Shown: positions 43,790 through 56,500 of the stretch, piece by piece
How the letters are laid out: the number at the start of each line of letters is the position of its first letter
Position numbering within the stretch: position 1 is the stretch's first letter
Origin: Branchinecta lynchi
Taxonomy: Eukaryota; Arthropoda; Branchiopoda; Anostraca; Branchinectidae
Assembly (NCBI GenBank): GCA_023053575.1
Contig: JAKZAP010000022.1
Location: forward strand, 13,682,518 to 13,746,517
DNA: 64,000 bases
Direction: 5' to 3'
Notes under the pieces: model-generated
Databases searched by the model: none
Seen by the model: only the letters and a program-made list of their open reading frames with translations
What the model was told of the DNA's origin: nothing
Position numbers and translations under genes: made by a program

Positions 43790-46070
43790 CAATAATTTCG
43801 TTAACCCATATAGAAACGGCACAAAACGTGCCCATACATATGAAAAACAATAAAGGAAAGAAAATTAAAATGAGAAGAAAAGAAAAGAAAAAGATCCGAC
43901 TTAACTAAATGACTATACGAACGTACTATAATACGGATAACGCCGGTCTAGAGAAGAGTCAAACTCGGCACGGCAATGGCCACAGCCACAAAGGGATCGA
44001 TAACCCCGTAAAGTCGCGTAACTTTGTGGCTACGAGCCCATGGGATATGCGTTGTGATCGAGGGGCGCCCACTCTCGGTTTAAGTGTACAGCAAGTGCCC
44101 TTTGCCGACAAGGGCACCGGCTATCACATGCTGAAACATAAAATTCAGCATGTTTAGAAGCGGATATAGCCTAATTAAAGTCAGGTATACGGTACAAAAA
44201 AATCTTGCAGTATTTGGTACTGGGATTAGTCTTGTCTCTGAAAGATAATCTTATCTCTAATTCGGATTAATGTTATCTCAGTAGAGATACGATTATTCCC
44301 AGTAGCAAATACTGCAGTTAACTTTAATCCTTAATCGGAGAAACTTTTTACAGTACAGTGTATCGGTGCCGGCATCGCTTGTTTCGGTCGCTGCCGGGAA
44401 AAAGTGTACAGCAGGTGCCGGGGAATGGGTAACCCCTCGGTTGTGACTTGTGTGTATCTGCTATGTGCGTAATTCGTAAAAGTAAAAAAAAAAATGGTGT
44501 CATGGGTTAAGAAAGTCGGTAGGATTGTCTTTTGATAGTGTGCGGTTTCCCGTAGGCTTAAAAAAACTGTTATAACAAAAACCAAACAGGAAAACAAATA
44601 GTGAAAAAGGCCCATGAGAAAACAAGAGGCAACGTCTCCGAGGGGCTTGTGGAACTTAAATGGAATATACATTGATAGATTGATGACCGTTTGGTTCAGG
44701 TTTAAGGTAGACATTCATTGAGGCTAGTGGAACATTTCAGTATGAATTGTAGAATTTGTGAAAGTGTATGGTCTAGATATAGGTCAGTTGTAGACCTATT
44801 TTTTCTATTTTTTCTACTCGCCAGCTTCGGTGGATATCAATAAATGAATTGAACAGAATTGATACATTTATTCCGTCCTCTGTAAGCTTCTTATCTTATT
44901 TTCTGTATACTCTTGATGACTAACATGACTAACACTTTGTGCCGATGGAGAATCGCCGGGTGCCGAGCGAAGAGCGAGAAATGACACGACAACAAACGTT
45001 ATTGATTGGTTTACACGGAATTTGAATAAATTTTTAGGGTTCGTTTGGGTGACGTTTCTTGTTCTTCCCGGGTTCACTGTCTTCGGACTTTGGACAAATG
45101 AAAAATTACGAAACTTCTACGAAAACTTCTAATGTAGCGTTTACACGGACAAGAAATCCCGTAGAGTAGAAAGGAATTCCGGTCGACTGGAAAGGAATCT
45201 CGTCGGCGGCGCTGGTAAAGAGACTAAAAAAAGTCTAGCTTTTGAGAGCAGCAGTCATCAGTACTGATATTATAAATGCTCCCAGATTCTTTTTTTTTAT
45301 TGGGTAGTGAATTTCTTTTTGTCACATTTCTGGTTTGAAGAATATTTTTTGTTCTCTGCATGTAAACATAATCTTGTCACCAAGATCGGATTCTTGTCTA
45401 GTTTTCCTGTACTTGCACACGCTGCATAAGTCAGTTAGGATATTCTTCAGGGATATTTCGGCCCTTCTTGACAAGGGCTCTCTTCGGGCTTTAGCTTGAA
45501 GAAACAAACCGGCAATGCAGATAAAGTTCCACTGGCTGCAAAGTCAGTAGCATCAAAACTGTAATTAGCCTGTATTATAACCTGTAAAAACAGCCCGATG
45601 AGGACCCTTGCCAAGAAGGGTCAAAATATCGCTGATGAAGAATTATAGCTGACGTATCCGTTGTAAACATTGTTTGAATAAAAGTTTCAAAGTCAACTTT
45701 TGCTCCAAAAAATTATCAACGAAGAAACCAACGAAAATTGGGTTTGTAACGGCCAATAAATATACTGAGTACTGAATAGTACCGAGCGAAAACAGTCGGA
45801 ATTGTTATTCGCAGGTATTGGTGAGTGGCTCGCCGTCTTTATTTTAGGCTTTCAATTCTTTCAATTCTGTTTTGATTATCGGTTTCTTGTTGGTTTTCTG
45901 CTTTATTTTGGATTTCTTGGTATGTTGATCTTCATCCTCGTTTTGGCATTTTCCCTCGAAATCTCCTGTCTGCGCTGAAGAAAGGAGGCAATTGACCTTC
46001 CAAAATTTCGCCTTTTATTTCAGTATATTCGTTGGACTTGGACTTGGTGGTTTCTTCGTTGATTTTTTTA
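43790..46070. other. No gene recognised; dispersed repeat fragments
   Basis: The region contains a TCAATCAATCAATTAATC tail-like segment (43785), a CACTGT-type MITE (44188-44362), a GTGCCGG-rich repeat fragment (44360-44450), an AT-rich stretch, and a decayed hairpin copy at 45395-45715. The hairpin copy has CGATATTTCGGCCC-like cores in both orientations. Between 44870 and 45300 I see nothing I can name. Confidence 0.5.
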
Positions 46071-46071
46071 A

Positions 46072-48130
46072 GGCACTTACGCTTTGGCCAAGTGCCATAT
46101 AGCGATCGCAATTTCTGTCCGTCCGTCGGTCTGGCGGTCTGTCGGTCGGTCCGGGTTTTTATAGTTTGGTTACTTCCAGATAAGCTAGGACGATGAAACT
46201 TGGCAAGCATATCAGGGACCCCAAAAGATTATGTTGGACCTAGTCACTTCCCCGGTCCGATCATCTTGGGGGGAGTGGAGGGAGGGGGAATCCGGAAACT
46301 CGAGGTATTTGTAACTTTGAACGTGTGATCAGATCTTAATGAAACTTGGTATTTGGAAAGACCTCGTGTCTCAGATGACCCACTTCAAATCCGAACCGGA
46401 TCAGGTTACTTTGGAGGGAATTGGAGGGGGGAGCCGGAAATCTTCGGAAACGCTTAGAGTGGAGGGATCGGGATGAAAGTTGGTGGGAAGAACAAGCACA
46501 AGTCCTAGACATATCACTGACATAACTGGACCTGGTTTGTGCACTGTGGGGGGAGTTGGGGGGATTCTGGTGATCCAACGAGTTCGGTACTTCCTCATGT
46601 AATAAGATGATGAAACTCGGCAGTAATATGAGGGATCCGAATAGACGGACATGGGAATAGTCGTTTGCGCGATTTAAACATCGTGGGGGAAGTGGAGGGA
46701 AGAGGAATCTGGAATCTAGTGGCATTTATAACTTTTGAACGGGCGTTCGGATCTGAATGAAACTTGGCAAGTGGAAAAAGCTGTTGCCTCGGATGTTCCA
46801 TGTCAAGTCCGGACCAGATCCGATGCTTGGGGGGGGGGGACCTGGAAGGGGGCACCTGAATTTCTGTGAAACGCTAAGTGTCGAGGGATCGGGATAGAAT
46901 TTGGTGGGGAGAACAAGCATAATCATTAGATACGTTCTTGACGGAACCAGATCACGTCAGGGCTCTTTGGGGGGAGTTGGAGTGGATTTCCCGGAATTCC
47001 GGTGATCGCGAGATAGGATACTTCCAGATGTGCTAAGGACTATAAAACTGGGCAGGTATATTATTTACCCGGCCAAATAGACTTAAGGACCCGACACAAT
47101 GCCCTAGGAAGATTTCCGTTCCTGGACCCGACCATTTTTCTGGGAGTAGAGGGAGGGGGAATCCGGAAATTACTGACTTCCGTAGGTTGCGAAAAAATGG
47201 TCTGATGACCTAGATATGCAAAGCATGTGTACGAACCCATGCGGCCATGGTTGGGGGAGTTTTTGGGGGGGAGGGTCCGAAACTTTGTGACATTCATAAA
47301 AATCAAACGGATGGGCAGAATAGAATGCGACTTGGAGAGTACAAAGTCTATGCGGCCTAGATTTGTCATTTGGCGTCCGAACCGGACCCGACCAAGGTAG
47401 GAGGAGGAAGAAGTAGGAACCGGAAATTTGCAAATATGCTCCGATTCGAGTTAAAGGAACAGAAAACTTAACTCAAACTTGACTCGGGGAGCCAGCTGAC
47501 ATATCAAGAATGTACCCTGAGTCGATTGAGAGTAAGAAAAACTCTCGTTACGACCATTTGAGTTACGAACGTTTTGAGTTAGTAGAAAAAAAGCAAAAGG
47601 TTTGTGTGCAGGGAGTAGGAATCGAACGCACGACCTCTTGACTATTATCCCGATACTATGGCCGAAACACGGCCAAAGGCGAACTTTTACAGTGCATAAG
47701 TGCAGAATCACAGTGCAAAAGGGGCAAGGGCCTGCCAGCTAGCTTTGGGAACACTATAAGGAGGGGGTTTGAGATAACAAAGAAGTCCCTGTATCTCTAT
47801 CTAAGACCTCCAGGTCGGTTTGATAGCCGAAAGTTGCGTAGTCAAGTTTTCTGTTCCTTTAAACTTGATATAGATGTTAGTATGTGTCCGAGTCGTATCG
47901 GCCAAATAGGGGGAGTCCCGGAAATGCTGTGGCTCGCATAGGGGTTAAACGAGTGAAGTGATTTGAATGAAACTTGGAAAGTAGAGACATTGTCTGCCTT
48001 ATATGGCAAAGTTTAGGGTCTGGACCGGATCCGAGCATGGTGGGGAGGGGTATCGGAATTCCTGGAAAAAGGCTCAGATTCACTTTCGCGCTTCTCACAC
48101 CACCTACTCGTAACAAGTGCCATATGAGCT
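46072..48130 (-). repeat. G/C-tract tandem-repeat element, both ends present
   Basis: The left end forms a hairpin (GGCACTT then CCAAGTGCCATA) and is followed by GTCCGTCCGTCGGTCTGGCG. The right end is GCAAGTGCCATATGAGCTC-like. The interior consists of diverged units with GGGGGGAGT runs, AATGAAACTTGG and GGACCGGATCC-type blocks. It runs opposite to 58263-59818. A TTAA MITE (47451-47862) has inserted. Confidence 0.7.
47451..47862. mobile_element. TTAA-bounded MITE with perfect 19-bp ends and tRNA-like core
   Basis: TTAAAGGAACAGAAAACTT at the left is matched exactly in inverse at the right. On the minus strand near 47600-47665 there is a tRNA-like stretch with a GTTCGATTCC B-box-like motif and a GGCC-AT-G-GGATAAT segment resembling a D-arm. 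A paired acceptor stem is not visible. Confidence 0.8.
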
Positions 48131-48586
48131 CGTAGTTCTTGTTGTGATATGTCAGGCCAATGTGGTTTAAGAAATTAACCCTAGCCTAAGGCATTTTCAA
48201 TGCTTATGTTGACAACGCTTACGACCCTCTGCGGACCTTCTTTCTTATTCACGCTGGTTAGCTTGTTCATGTTATTGTATTAGTTTGCTTGTTATTGGTT
48301 TCGTTATTTGTCGTCCGTATTGTGTGTTTTACACTTTACAGGTACAAAAGTTTATTCATTCATTCAATTAAAACAAAAACGAACACAAACAGCAGCACGA
48401 GTATTTGCGTACAAGATAATTAAAGATTAAATCACAAATTGAAACAATCCAGCACGAAAATTGAAGGACAAGGTACAAGCATCGAAAGAAAAAGAACAAC
48501 AGCAATAGGGCCTACAACTCCGAAGATACAAAAAACTAAACCTAATAAGTAAATAATAACAGATAGTATATAGAAAACAGGACAAA

Positions 48587-48959
48587 TACACTGTCAGAAG
48601 TTTCATAGCATATAGCACAAGGATGCGCGGTTTCAACAGACAATGTGTAACATATAACACTTGGGATGTTATCTTTTCTGTTTGAAAACGTTATACATGA
48701 ATATTATGCATAACATGCGTTGCTAGGAAGATCGAACAAACAGCCAAAAAAGCATTTACTGACTTTATACTTTATCGTCATGATGTCGGAAAACTCAGCA
48801 GATGCTTTTTGGCGTTTTTTTGGCTCTTCCTGATCGTAACGCTTATTATGCATGACATTCTGAAACACAAAAGACAATATCCGAAGTTTTATCTGTTACG
48901 CATTATCTGTTGAAACCGCGCATCTTTATGTTATCTGTTATGAAACTTCTGACAGTGTA
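48587..48959. repeat. CACTGTCAGAAGTTT-tipped palindromic element
   Basis: It is bounded by TACACTGTCAGAAGTTTCAT and its inverse. Inner arms such as GGATGCGCGGTTTCAACAGA and its inverse near 48908-48925 give an extended hairpin. Confidence 0.75.
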
Positions 48960-48980
48960 GATAAACAGTAATAGATACAC

Positions 48981-49287
48981 CAGAGGCGTTACTAGCCAAA
49001 ATGTTTGGGGGGGGGAGGAATTTACCGACTGGCCGTTTTTTTTTACCGACTTATTTTGCAGAAGAAACGACTGTTTTCAAGACAAAAAATACAGTTTCGA
49101 AAAAATCGACTTAATTTAAGAAAAAACGACCTTTTTGACGAAAGATCGACTGTTTTCATGAAAAAAATCAACAGTTTTGACGAATAATGGCGGCGCTTCG
49201 CGACGACTTTGCCATTTTTTACCGACTGGCCGACGATATTGGGGGGGGGGGGGCGTCGTCCCCCCCTCCCCGGTCGTGACGCCCCTG
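48981..49287 (+). mobile_element. CAGAGGCGT hAT-type MITE
   Basis: It starts CAGAGGCGTTACTAGCC with a poly-G run, has CGAC-TTTT tandem blocks, and ends GGTCGTGACGCCCCTG. GATACA occurs on both sides but offset by one base, so the TSD is imperfect. Confidence 0.75.
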
Positions 49288-49758
49288 GATACAACAATGG
49301 ATATAGATCCTGCTACTACGATTTGCACTGCATGTTAATGTAATACCAGTGACTGCCATGTTCAATAAAAAAAATTAACTCGGTTCGTTCCGTGATGTCG
49401 CTCTTTTACGCAGGTTTTCTGTACTTGCCTGCCAATTTTCTATCACTTTTTCAAGACCCGTGAGGAGCCTTGACTTTGGCATTCTGTCCAGCATTACACG
49501 TCATCTTCCAAAACAGATGAGGTCCTAACGCTAGTATTTTCGGAATGTCCCGACCGATGGACTCAGGCTCCCGGAAAGACGGGCAAAAAACGCTAGAAAA
49601 ATAAACAAGAAGGAAAGACTTGACGGAATGCTGTCGTGGGGTTAAGCAAGGGAAAGGAAGGGCTGAAGGAGTGGAAGGGATGGTGACAGAGTTGCTGCAA
49701 GTCCAGCAAAACCGAGTCCGAGACAAGTCCCGAGTCCTTGAAAAAGGTGTCTCTAGAC

Positions 49759-50726
49759 CAGTAGTTCCCAACCTTTTCCGTACCGCGCGCCCCTAATCAA
49801 GGTGAAAAAGACGATATTTATTATCATAAATGATAAGGCATGTGTCAAAATATATACACAATCAATGAGGGAATCACTAGAGGCTGCTTTGTAGCACAAA
49901 TTTTGTCAAATCTCGGCTTGACGTCATTAGTAGCATATTTTTTTTACAGTCAGCCTGTTCCTGGGTTTTGTTTTGATGTTCTCCGTGCTTTCATCAAGCT
50001 GCATCGCAAACTTGTTCGTTAGCTTCGCAAACTGAATGACAACATCACTTGTAATGTCTTCGGGTTGACAACACCCCCCCCCCCCCAAAAAAAAAAAAAG
50101 GTCGGCTTTTTTCGGCGATTTTTCACGATTTTTCATAAATCAGTTAACTTAAAAAAAAAAAAAAAACAGTCGGTAAAATTGGCATGTCGGCCAGTAAAAA
50201 TACCTGGCCCCTTAAGATACATTTTGGCTGGTGATACCTCTGCTGGTTATGTTAGGCTTTCGGCCATCAAAAATGAGTGAGGCGAGATTTTGAAGCTACA
50301 GACTAATGCCCGGGCCCCACTATAGTCACACCTGGTAATAACGCCGGTAATAAGGCCGTCTTACGGTCGAAATTGGGAAGAAAAGACGCTGAAAACGTAA
50401 GATTGTCGAGATGGGAAAATCCATCTCCGCCATTTTGAAACGTATCTTTCGAGTGTTTGGACCAATCACAGACCAGAGTCGCTGATTTTAGCCAGTTTTG
50501 TTTCCGTTTGAGTGATGATGATGGTAATATATCTTGAATCTCTTCGTTCGAGGTGTGACCAGGATGAAACGTAAGAGTGGGTAATTAACCAAATTACCGA
50601 ACCAAATTACGTACAGGTGTGACTGAATGTGGCCCAGGTATAAATCAATTTTGGTTCCTTCGCGTACCCCTTGCAAGGTTCTCGTGTACCCCTTGGGGTA
50701 CGAGTACCACCGGTTGGGAACCACTG
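49759..50726 (-). mobile_element. hAT-type element, paralogue of 9996-10777 with two nested insertions
   Basis: The ends CAGTAGTTCCCAACC and GGTTGGGAACCACTG are flanked by CTCTAGAC and CTCTTGAC (7 of 8). It carries the same nested CAGAGGCGT MITE as the first copy, here ending at 50242 with its other end deleted. It also carries a PIF/Harbinger-like element at 50307-50640. Confidence 0.85.
50307..50640. mobile_element. PIF/Harbinger-like MITE, TAA duplication
   Basis: It starts TGCCCGGGCCCCACTATAG and ends GTGGCCCAGGTA, flanked by TAA. It is a shorter relative of 13579-14674 and lacks the fold-back insertion present there. The uninserted host sequence CTAAATCAG is seen in inverse at 10080. 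Confidence 0.7.
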
Positions 50727-51675
50727 CTCTTGACCGTCTCGAGACGAGTCCATGTCTTTGAGTCCATAATCCGAGTCCACAGCTCTGACGGTGACAGCTC
50801 CGTGAAAGAAGAGTCCGAGATAGTCCGAGTCGTTAAAAAAGTCGTCTCGAGACCGTCTTGAGACGATTCCAGAGTCCGAGTCCACCAGCTCTGGATAGAG
50901 ACTGTATATAATGCTGAATATGCACAGTTTTGAGTTATTCTGTTTGTAAATTTAATTCAAACCTTTTCACAAAAAATTATCGATGAAATTGACGGGAAAA
51001 CCAACACGCACAAGCACCAACAAAATGTAAGCGATTTTCTTTCTTTTCTTCGCCGTGTCGATTTTCCATACTTTTTAAATCGACTAGTAAGTTCGACGTG
51101 TTGACATAATAACGTCAATCTTACCTTGGTCTTACTATACCGATAAGTTCCAAGTTAAATGAATTTATTACGTGATTTAGCCTGACGGCATTTCACAACT
51201 TACAAAGGAACAAAACTAAGTATCTAAAATAAACTACAAACCACATAATTTTGTACAAACAACTAATCAAAAGAAACAGAAAAAACACTAAATAATAAAC
51301 ACTGTGAATTCCATTATCAAACACAAGAAAACATGTATTTTTAAATCAAATCATTCCAAATCCAAACGTTTAGTTAGCGTTAACGAACACAAATAGGGCA
51401 CTCAAAAAGAAAATGGTAGTAATTTTATTATAACAGCAAATTATTACAACACAGACTACATGACACAAATATTATAAAACCCTGCGATTACACAATAGAC
51501 ATGTAGTCAATACCTTTGCCTGCTTGAAAGACGAATGGGCCTGTGAGGCCGGTCAAAATAAATCCTTACTTTAAATTAATAAATAAACACTTTTGTAAAA
51601 AAAAAAAATGAAGAAAAATTAAAGGGGTATAACAAAAAGGTCTAGACACCTAGCTTCAAGTAATATTGTGTGGGC
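50727..51675. other. No gene recognised
   Basis: The region is AT-rich. It begins with a GAGTCCGAGTC-rich simple stretch (50745-50890) and includes an A-rich run near 51597. No repeat family or coding region is identified. Confidence 0.5.
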
Positions 51676-51882
51676 CAGTGTTGCCAGATCGTGATCCAAG
51701 AAATACGCCACTGTCTTTGAAAAATACGCAAGAAATACGCCAAAATTTCTTTTAAATCCAAAGTCGTAAGAAATCTTCATAAACCTACAAGGATTGTCAA
51801 CAGAACCCAAACAACTTTAATACGCCAGCAAGAAAAGAAAGTTCGCCAGTCGGTCCTAAAATCCGCCAATATGGCAACACTG
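51676..51882. mobile_element. hAT-type MITE with perfect 8-bp TSD
   Basis: CAGTGTTGCCA and TGGCAACACTG bound 207 bases. GTGTGGGC is present on both sides (51668-51675, 51883-51890). The interior has AAATACGCCA-type repeats. Confidence 0.88.
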
Positions 51883-52040
51883 GTGTGGGCTACCATGCAC
51901 TGTTATCGAGTTTCATTCCGGTTCTCTCTTAGTAACTTTTCTAACTAGAACCGCAGGTATTCCACGGTTCGTTGGCTGCTAAACATTGCTGAATAATTTT
52001 TAGTTAAAAAGAATACGGTATCAGTTGGGATTCATTACAT

Positions 52041-52497
52041 CGACGGCTCCGCCACCTAACCTCGTATCTCATTTACACAAAATTGTTCAGGAGAGCAAAA
52101 AAACTTCTTATTTTTTTACTTTTGTGTCCTAAAATTGTCAAAAAGTAACAAAGATGATATTCTTTGTTATTTTTTGACAATTTTAGAACACAAAAGTTAC
52201 GAAAATAAGAAGTTTTTTGCTCTCCTGAACAATTATGAGATACGAGGTTAGGTATAAGGTTTGAAGCCAAGCTGACCATTCATTATGAAAGAAATAGAAA
52301 ACCGTGATTTTCGGGGTTTTTTCTTGATCAGCTAATTATCCCTCTAGGATGATGTGTTTGCCGGAAGTGCAACCGAAATATCCAAATTTACATTTATCCC
52401 TCGCACATCATCCTAGAGGGATAATTAGCTGATCAAGAAAAAAAACCCGAAAATCACGGTTTTCTATTTCTTACGAGGTTAGGTGGCGGAGCCGTCG
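52041..52497. mobile_element. Nested double-hairpin fold-back element
   Basis: A 26-base outer inverse pair (52041-52066, 52472-52497) encloses two long hairpins in series. The first is 52057-52252 with arms of about 95 bases, the second about 52287-52473 with arms of about 65 bases and a loop near 52360-52400. ACAT lies on both sides (52037-52040, 52498-52501). No protein is encoded. Confidence 0.85.
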
Positions 52498-53204
52498 ACA
52501 TGTTTCGTTCGGGTTCTGTTTTTGTTGTCATTTTCTCTGTCTGTGGGTCTGTGTCTTTTTGTCGGGAAGGGCATCATATGCATTTCTGAAGGAGGCTATT
52601 CTTTTCTGTTTTTCGTTCTCTTTTTTTTTTATTCTCCCAGTGTTAATTTGTTTCTTTTTTTGGGGAGGAGTTGCTGTAAACAGACCGTACGGTCATACTC
52701 AAGAGCTCGTGATAAAGCGATCAATAAAAGGAGGAAGGGGGCGGGGCATCGTTCATCTTCCATTCGGCCTTCACCGTGCCCTCCTGTTCCGTTCCCTCTT
52801 TTAGACGATGCCTACCGACTTTGAAGGAGACGTCGTACTTATGATAATGAGTCATTCTACTCCAGTAGTATTTCCATCCATTCTCGTTCCCGAGATTCTT
52901 CATAAGTATATCCTAGCTCCTCCGTCAGTACTATACTGATTATCACGCTCGCCAAGATTTCATCTCTATACGGGATGTACCAAGCGCCCGATCATTGTTT
53001 GTTTCCCAAGGTCAGGGGCATGGTAAGAGGATAAAACCAGCCGAAGCCGTGTGCAATTTTCTGAAAGCATAGCTTAGTTGTAAGTGATCAACTAAATAAG
53101 TAAGTAAGTAATGTATTTCTGATCCGCCATTGGAAAAGCGGAGTATGTAAAATAAAATAAAAGAATCAAACAAAGCACAACAAATACAATACGATACATA
53201 TCAG

Positions 53205-53513
53205 CAGGGCCATCACGACTAGGATGACCCCCCCCCCAAAAACAAAAAAATACTGTCGGCCCGTTGGTATAAAAAAATGTCCAAGTCGGCGCGAAACAGT
53301 CGATTTTTTTTTAAATCAGCCGGTTTCTCACAAAAATACTAGATTTTTTCTTTAAAATAGTAGTTTTTCTTAAGATCAGGCGATTTTTCGTCAACACAGT
53401 CGTGTTTTCTCAATACTAGTCGTTTCTATCTGCAAAAACAGTCGGTAAAAATGACCAGCCAGTCGGTAAATACCTTGCCCTCCCCCCAAACATTTTGGCT
53501 AGTGACGCCTCTG
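53205..53513 (-). mobile_element. CAGAGGCGT hAT-type MITE with perfect 8-bp TSD
   Basis: It starts CAGGGCCATCACGACTAGG and ends GGCTAGTGACGCCTCTG. CATATCAG is present on both sides. Poly-C runs flank AGTCG-TTTT tandem blocks. Confidence 0.9.
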
Positions 53514-56500
53514 CATATCAGAACTTCTGAGCAGAAACACTATGCAGTGCTGGCAGTCTCTTAGTAGAACAAAATAAATTACGAAAAGAACGGTCCTTCA
53601 TTTTTTTTTATACACTTGCCCTCTTATCCATCATATCAGATATTCTTCTGACCCTCTAACGATTGTATACAATATTTTCTCTATTTTGTCCCAAAGGTCA
53701 GACATTTAAATTAACATAGAGATGACACTGGCTTTGACCTCTCTTCTGACGGCGTGTATAATCGCCCGTATCGTCGCTGGGATCGATACTTTTCTGCTCG
53801 CTCTCCCGGAGAGACAGTTCCATTGTAAGATATTATTTTTTGGCCAGACGCGTCCCAAACCCGTTTAGCGGTGCATCTTTTTTGGAAATTCGTACCATGT
53901 GCTAGGATATAAACATGATTGAAGTTCTTGTGGTAAGAGACTTGTCGATTTGTTCCTCGGATTTTTGTTTCGTCAGTTCTGAATCGAATTGGCTTATGAA
54001 ATAATTGGCAGAAAATACGGGCGTTGATTTATAATCAAACTTTGTTGATGATAATCTCTGATTGTGATGAGTTTTTATTAGGCACTGATTAAAAATGAAG
54101 ATAGTGGAGTATGCAAAAAGAAAATAAATGTGCAAGGTAAAGTGTGTACGACCTACACTGTAAAAAGTTTCTCCGAGTAAGAATTAAAGTTAACTGCAGT
54201 ATTTACTACTGGGATTAATGTTATCTCTATTAATCTTATCTCTACTAAGATAAGATTATTCCGAATTAGAGATAAGGTTATCTTTTTAGAGACAAGATTA
54301 ATCCTAGTAGTAATTACTGCAAGATTCTTTTTACAGAGTAGACGGTCTTTATGTACTTTGAACTGGGTGATATGCCCAGTAAGGTTTCTTCATACTCCTA
54401 GATTTTGGCTTTATTCGTGTGTTCTGCTATCAGTCCTTCCATATGTTACTGAAAAACTTTTTTTTTTCCATGTTCTTCTGAGATTTTTTACACCTGGTCC
54501 TGTAAACTTTTAGGTTTGCTGTTTAAACGTCATCTCGGATGTCTGTGTATTATTCTTGTATTTATTGTATTTTTTCTATTTCTTATAATTTACTTTGGTT
54601 AGCCCTTTCCTCTTACTTCCCATGCATGCATTTATTTATTGTTCTTGTCTATCATTTTTTCGGTTTTGGTTCTTTTGTCGTTCTTTTTGTCTTGATCGAG
54701 TCTTGATATTATATCTTCTACTGCTTTTTTGCATTCCTCGAGCCTTTTTGTCGTATAGGTGTATAGGAAAATTTTCGTGCCATAGCTTAAAATCTGATTA
54801 TAATTCTCTCTCTGTTCTGTTTCTCCTGCATTTTTTCTTTTGCTTTCGTTCGTGTTTTTCTAGCTTTTCTGCTTTGTAAATGCTTTAGACTAATGTAATC
54901 AATCAATTTTAATAATAAAGGTAATGAGAAGAATTTTGTGTAAATAAAGTTCGGTCCAGTAATCCACTCCTTGTGATTCTCTCGGGCCCAAACATGCGGC
55001 TATCCTTACCTGTGTGGATGGCATGGAACTGTGAGCTGTATTAAGCATTTGATGTTGGGTAGCTTATTGTTTTTATATTTTTGTTTACACCCATTGTTAG
55101 TTGTTAATATTTATTGATAGTTGTTTAGTATGGCCCAAGCTGGCCGTTTTATTAGATTAAATAAAATAAATAAATAAAGTAAATGCTAATAAACGAAATA
55201 ATAGTATTTGTTGCCCGTAAGGCTCAGACGGAGTCAGAGATCAAGAGAAAACATTAATTTTTGTTGGTCTTCTCTTCTTTTCTCTCTTGATATTTGCCCT
55301 TTTTGTTTGTCTGGTCTTTCTGTTACGACAATACCGCAATCCAGAAGTTTCCGCAATCTGCTAGGCTTCGATAAAGGGTTTGCGGTTCACATTAAAGCGT
55401 GCGCTGTGACGACACACATCACAAGCGTTTTATCATTGAAATTCAAAACACATGTTGTCTATTATGACAAGACGACGTGTGTAGGGATGCTTGAACTCAT
55501 TAAGTCATTTGATAAGCATAATACTTTGTTTAACGACGGTAGGAACTGCCACCGAAATTCGAATTGCTATTTTTAAGGACCCGTCGTACTTAAAGACCTA
55601 ATCCAAACATTTTGTTTACCTTCTCTCTGATCGCAAGTCACCAGTTTATTTAGATTTGAACTTGATTGCCGGATTGCTGTTTTGGCTCGAGAAATCCCCG
55701 CGCAGAACGTCTTCTTTTCCAGATTACGCAATTTTCCGCGTTTGATTAGCCAAGAATTATAAGACTTTATTGACTATTTTTTTTCTGCCTTCAGAAGTTT
55801 GGGATTTTAATTTATTTGTATTTGTAATAAACAGTTGGAGCAATTATTATTTTTTTCCACCTGCCATAAGGGCTGTCCCGGATAACCGACTGAGATTTAG
55901 TCCAAACCGAATTATCTGGTGGGTTTTTTTTTTTATTTGCTCATTGTTTGACGATATTTTTGTGGTTTAGAACATTCATAGTAATAGTAGGGATGGTTAG
56001 CATTGTGTGTGTGGTAGAAAAACCCTTTTTGTGGTCCACTTTAAAATAGTAATTAATTTTACGTCAGTAGTTTATCCATCTATTCTCGTTGCCGGGATTC
56101 TACACTTCATAAGATATCTCCTCTATTAGCAATACATTGGGTTATAACCCTTGCAGCGTTTGCTCTATTTACGTGACGCATCGTGCGCCCGATCATTGTT
56201 CCCAATGGTCTTATTTGTCCGGAGACGGATTATGCAGATTTGGCCAAGATTGTCATCCGCGTGAAGGGACATGGAAAGAGGCTAAATAACCGAAGCCGTG
56301 TGTAATTTTCTGTAAGCATAGCTTATAGTTGTAAAGTGGTCAACTATTTTAGAACATCTGAGCATAAACACTACGTAGTGCGAGGTGTATTTAAAGCCGA
56401 ACTGAAAAGACAACTTATGAATGTGTCATTTAATTGAATACACCGAGTTGCTTGGATTCTACAAAGGATTTTTTTTTTTTTGTTCCACCATCTACTCTAG

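Noticed and set aside
52483..52824. 113-codon hydrophobic frame on the + strand
   Set aside because: It begins inside the terminal repeat of the fold-back element at 52041 and runs over T-rich DNA. The hydrophobicity reflects base composition.
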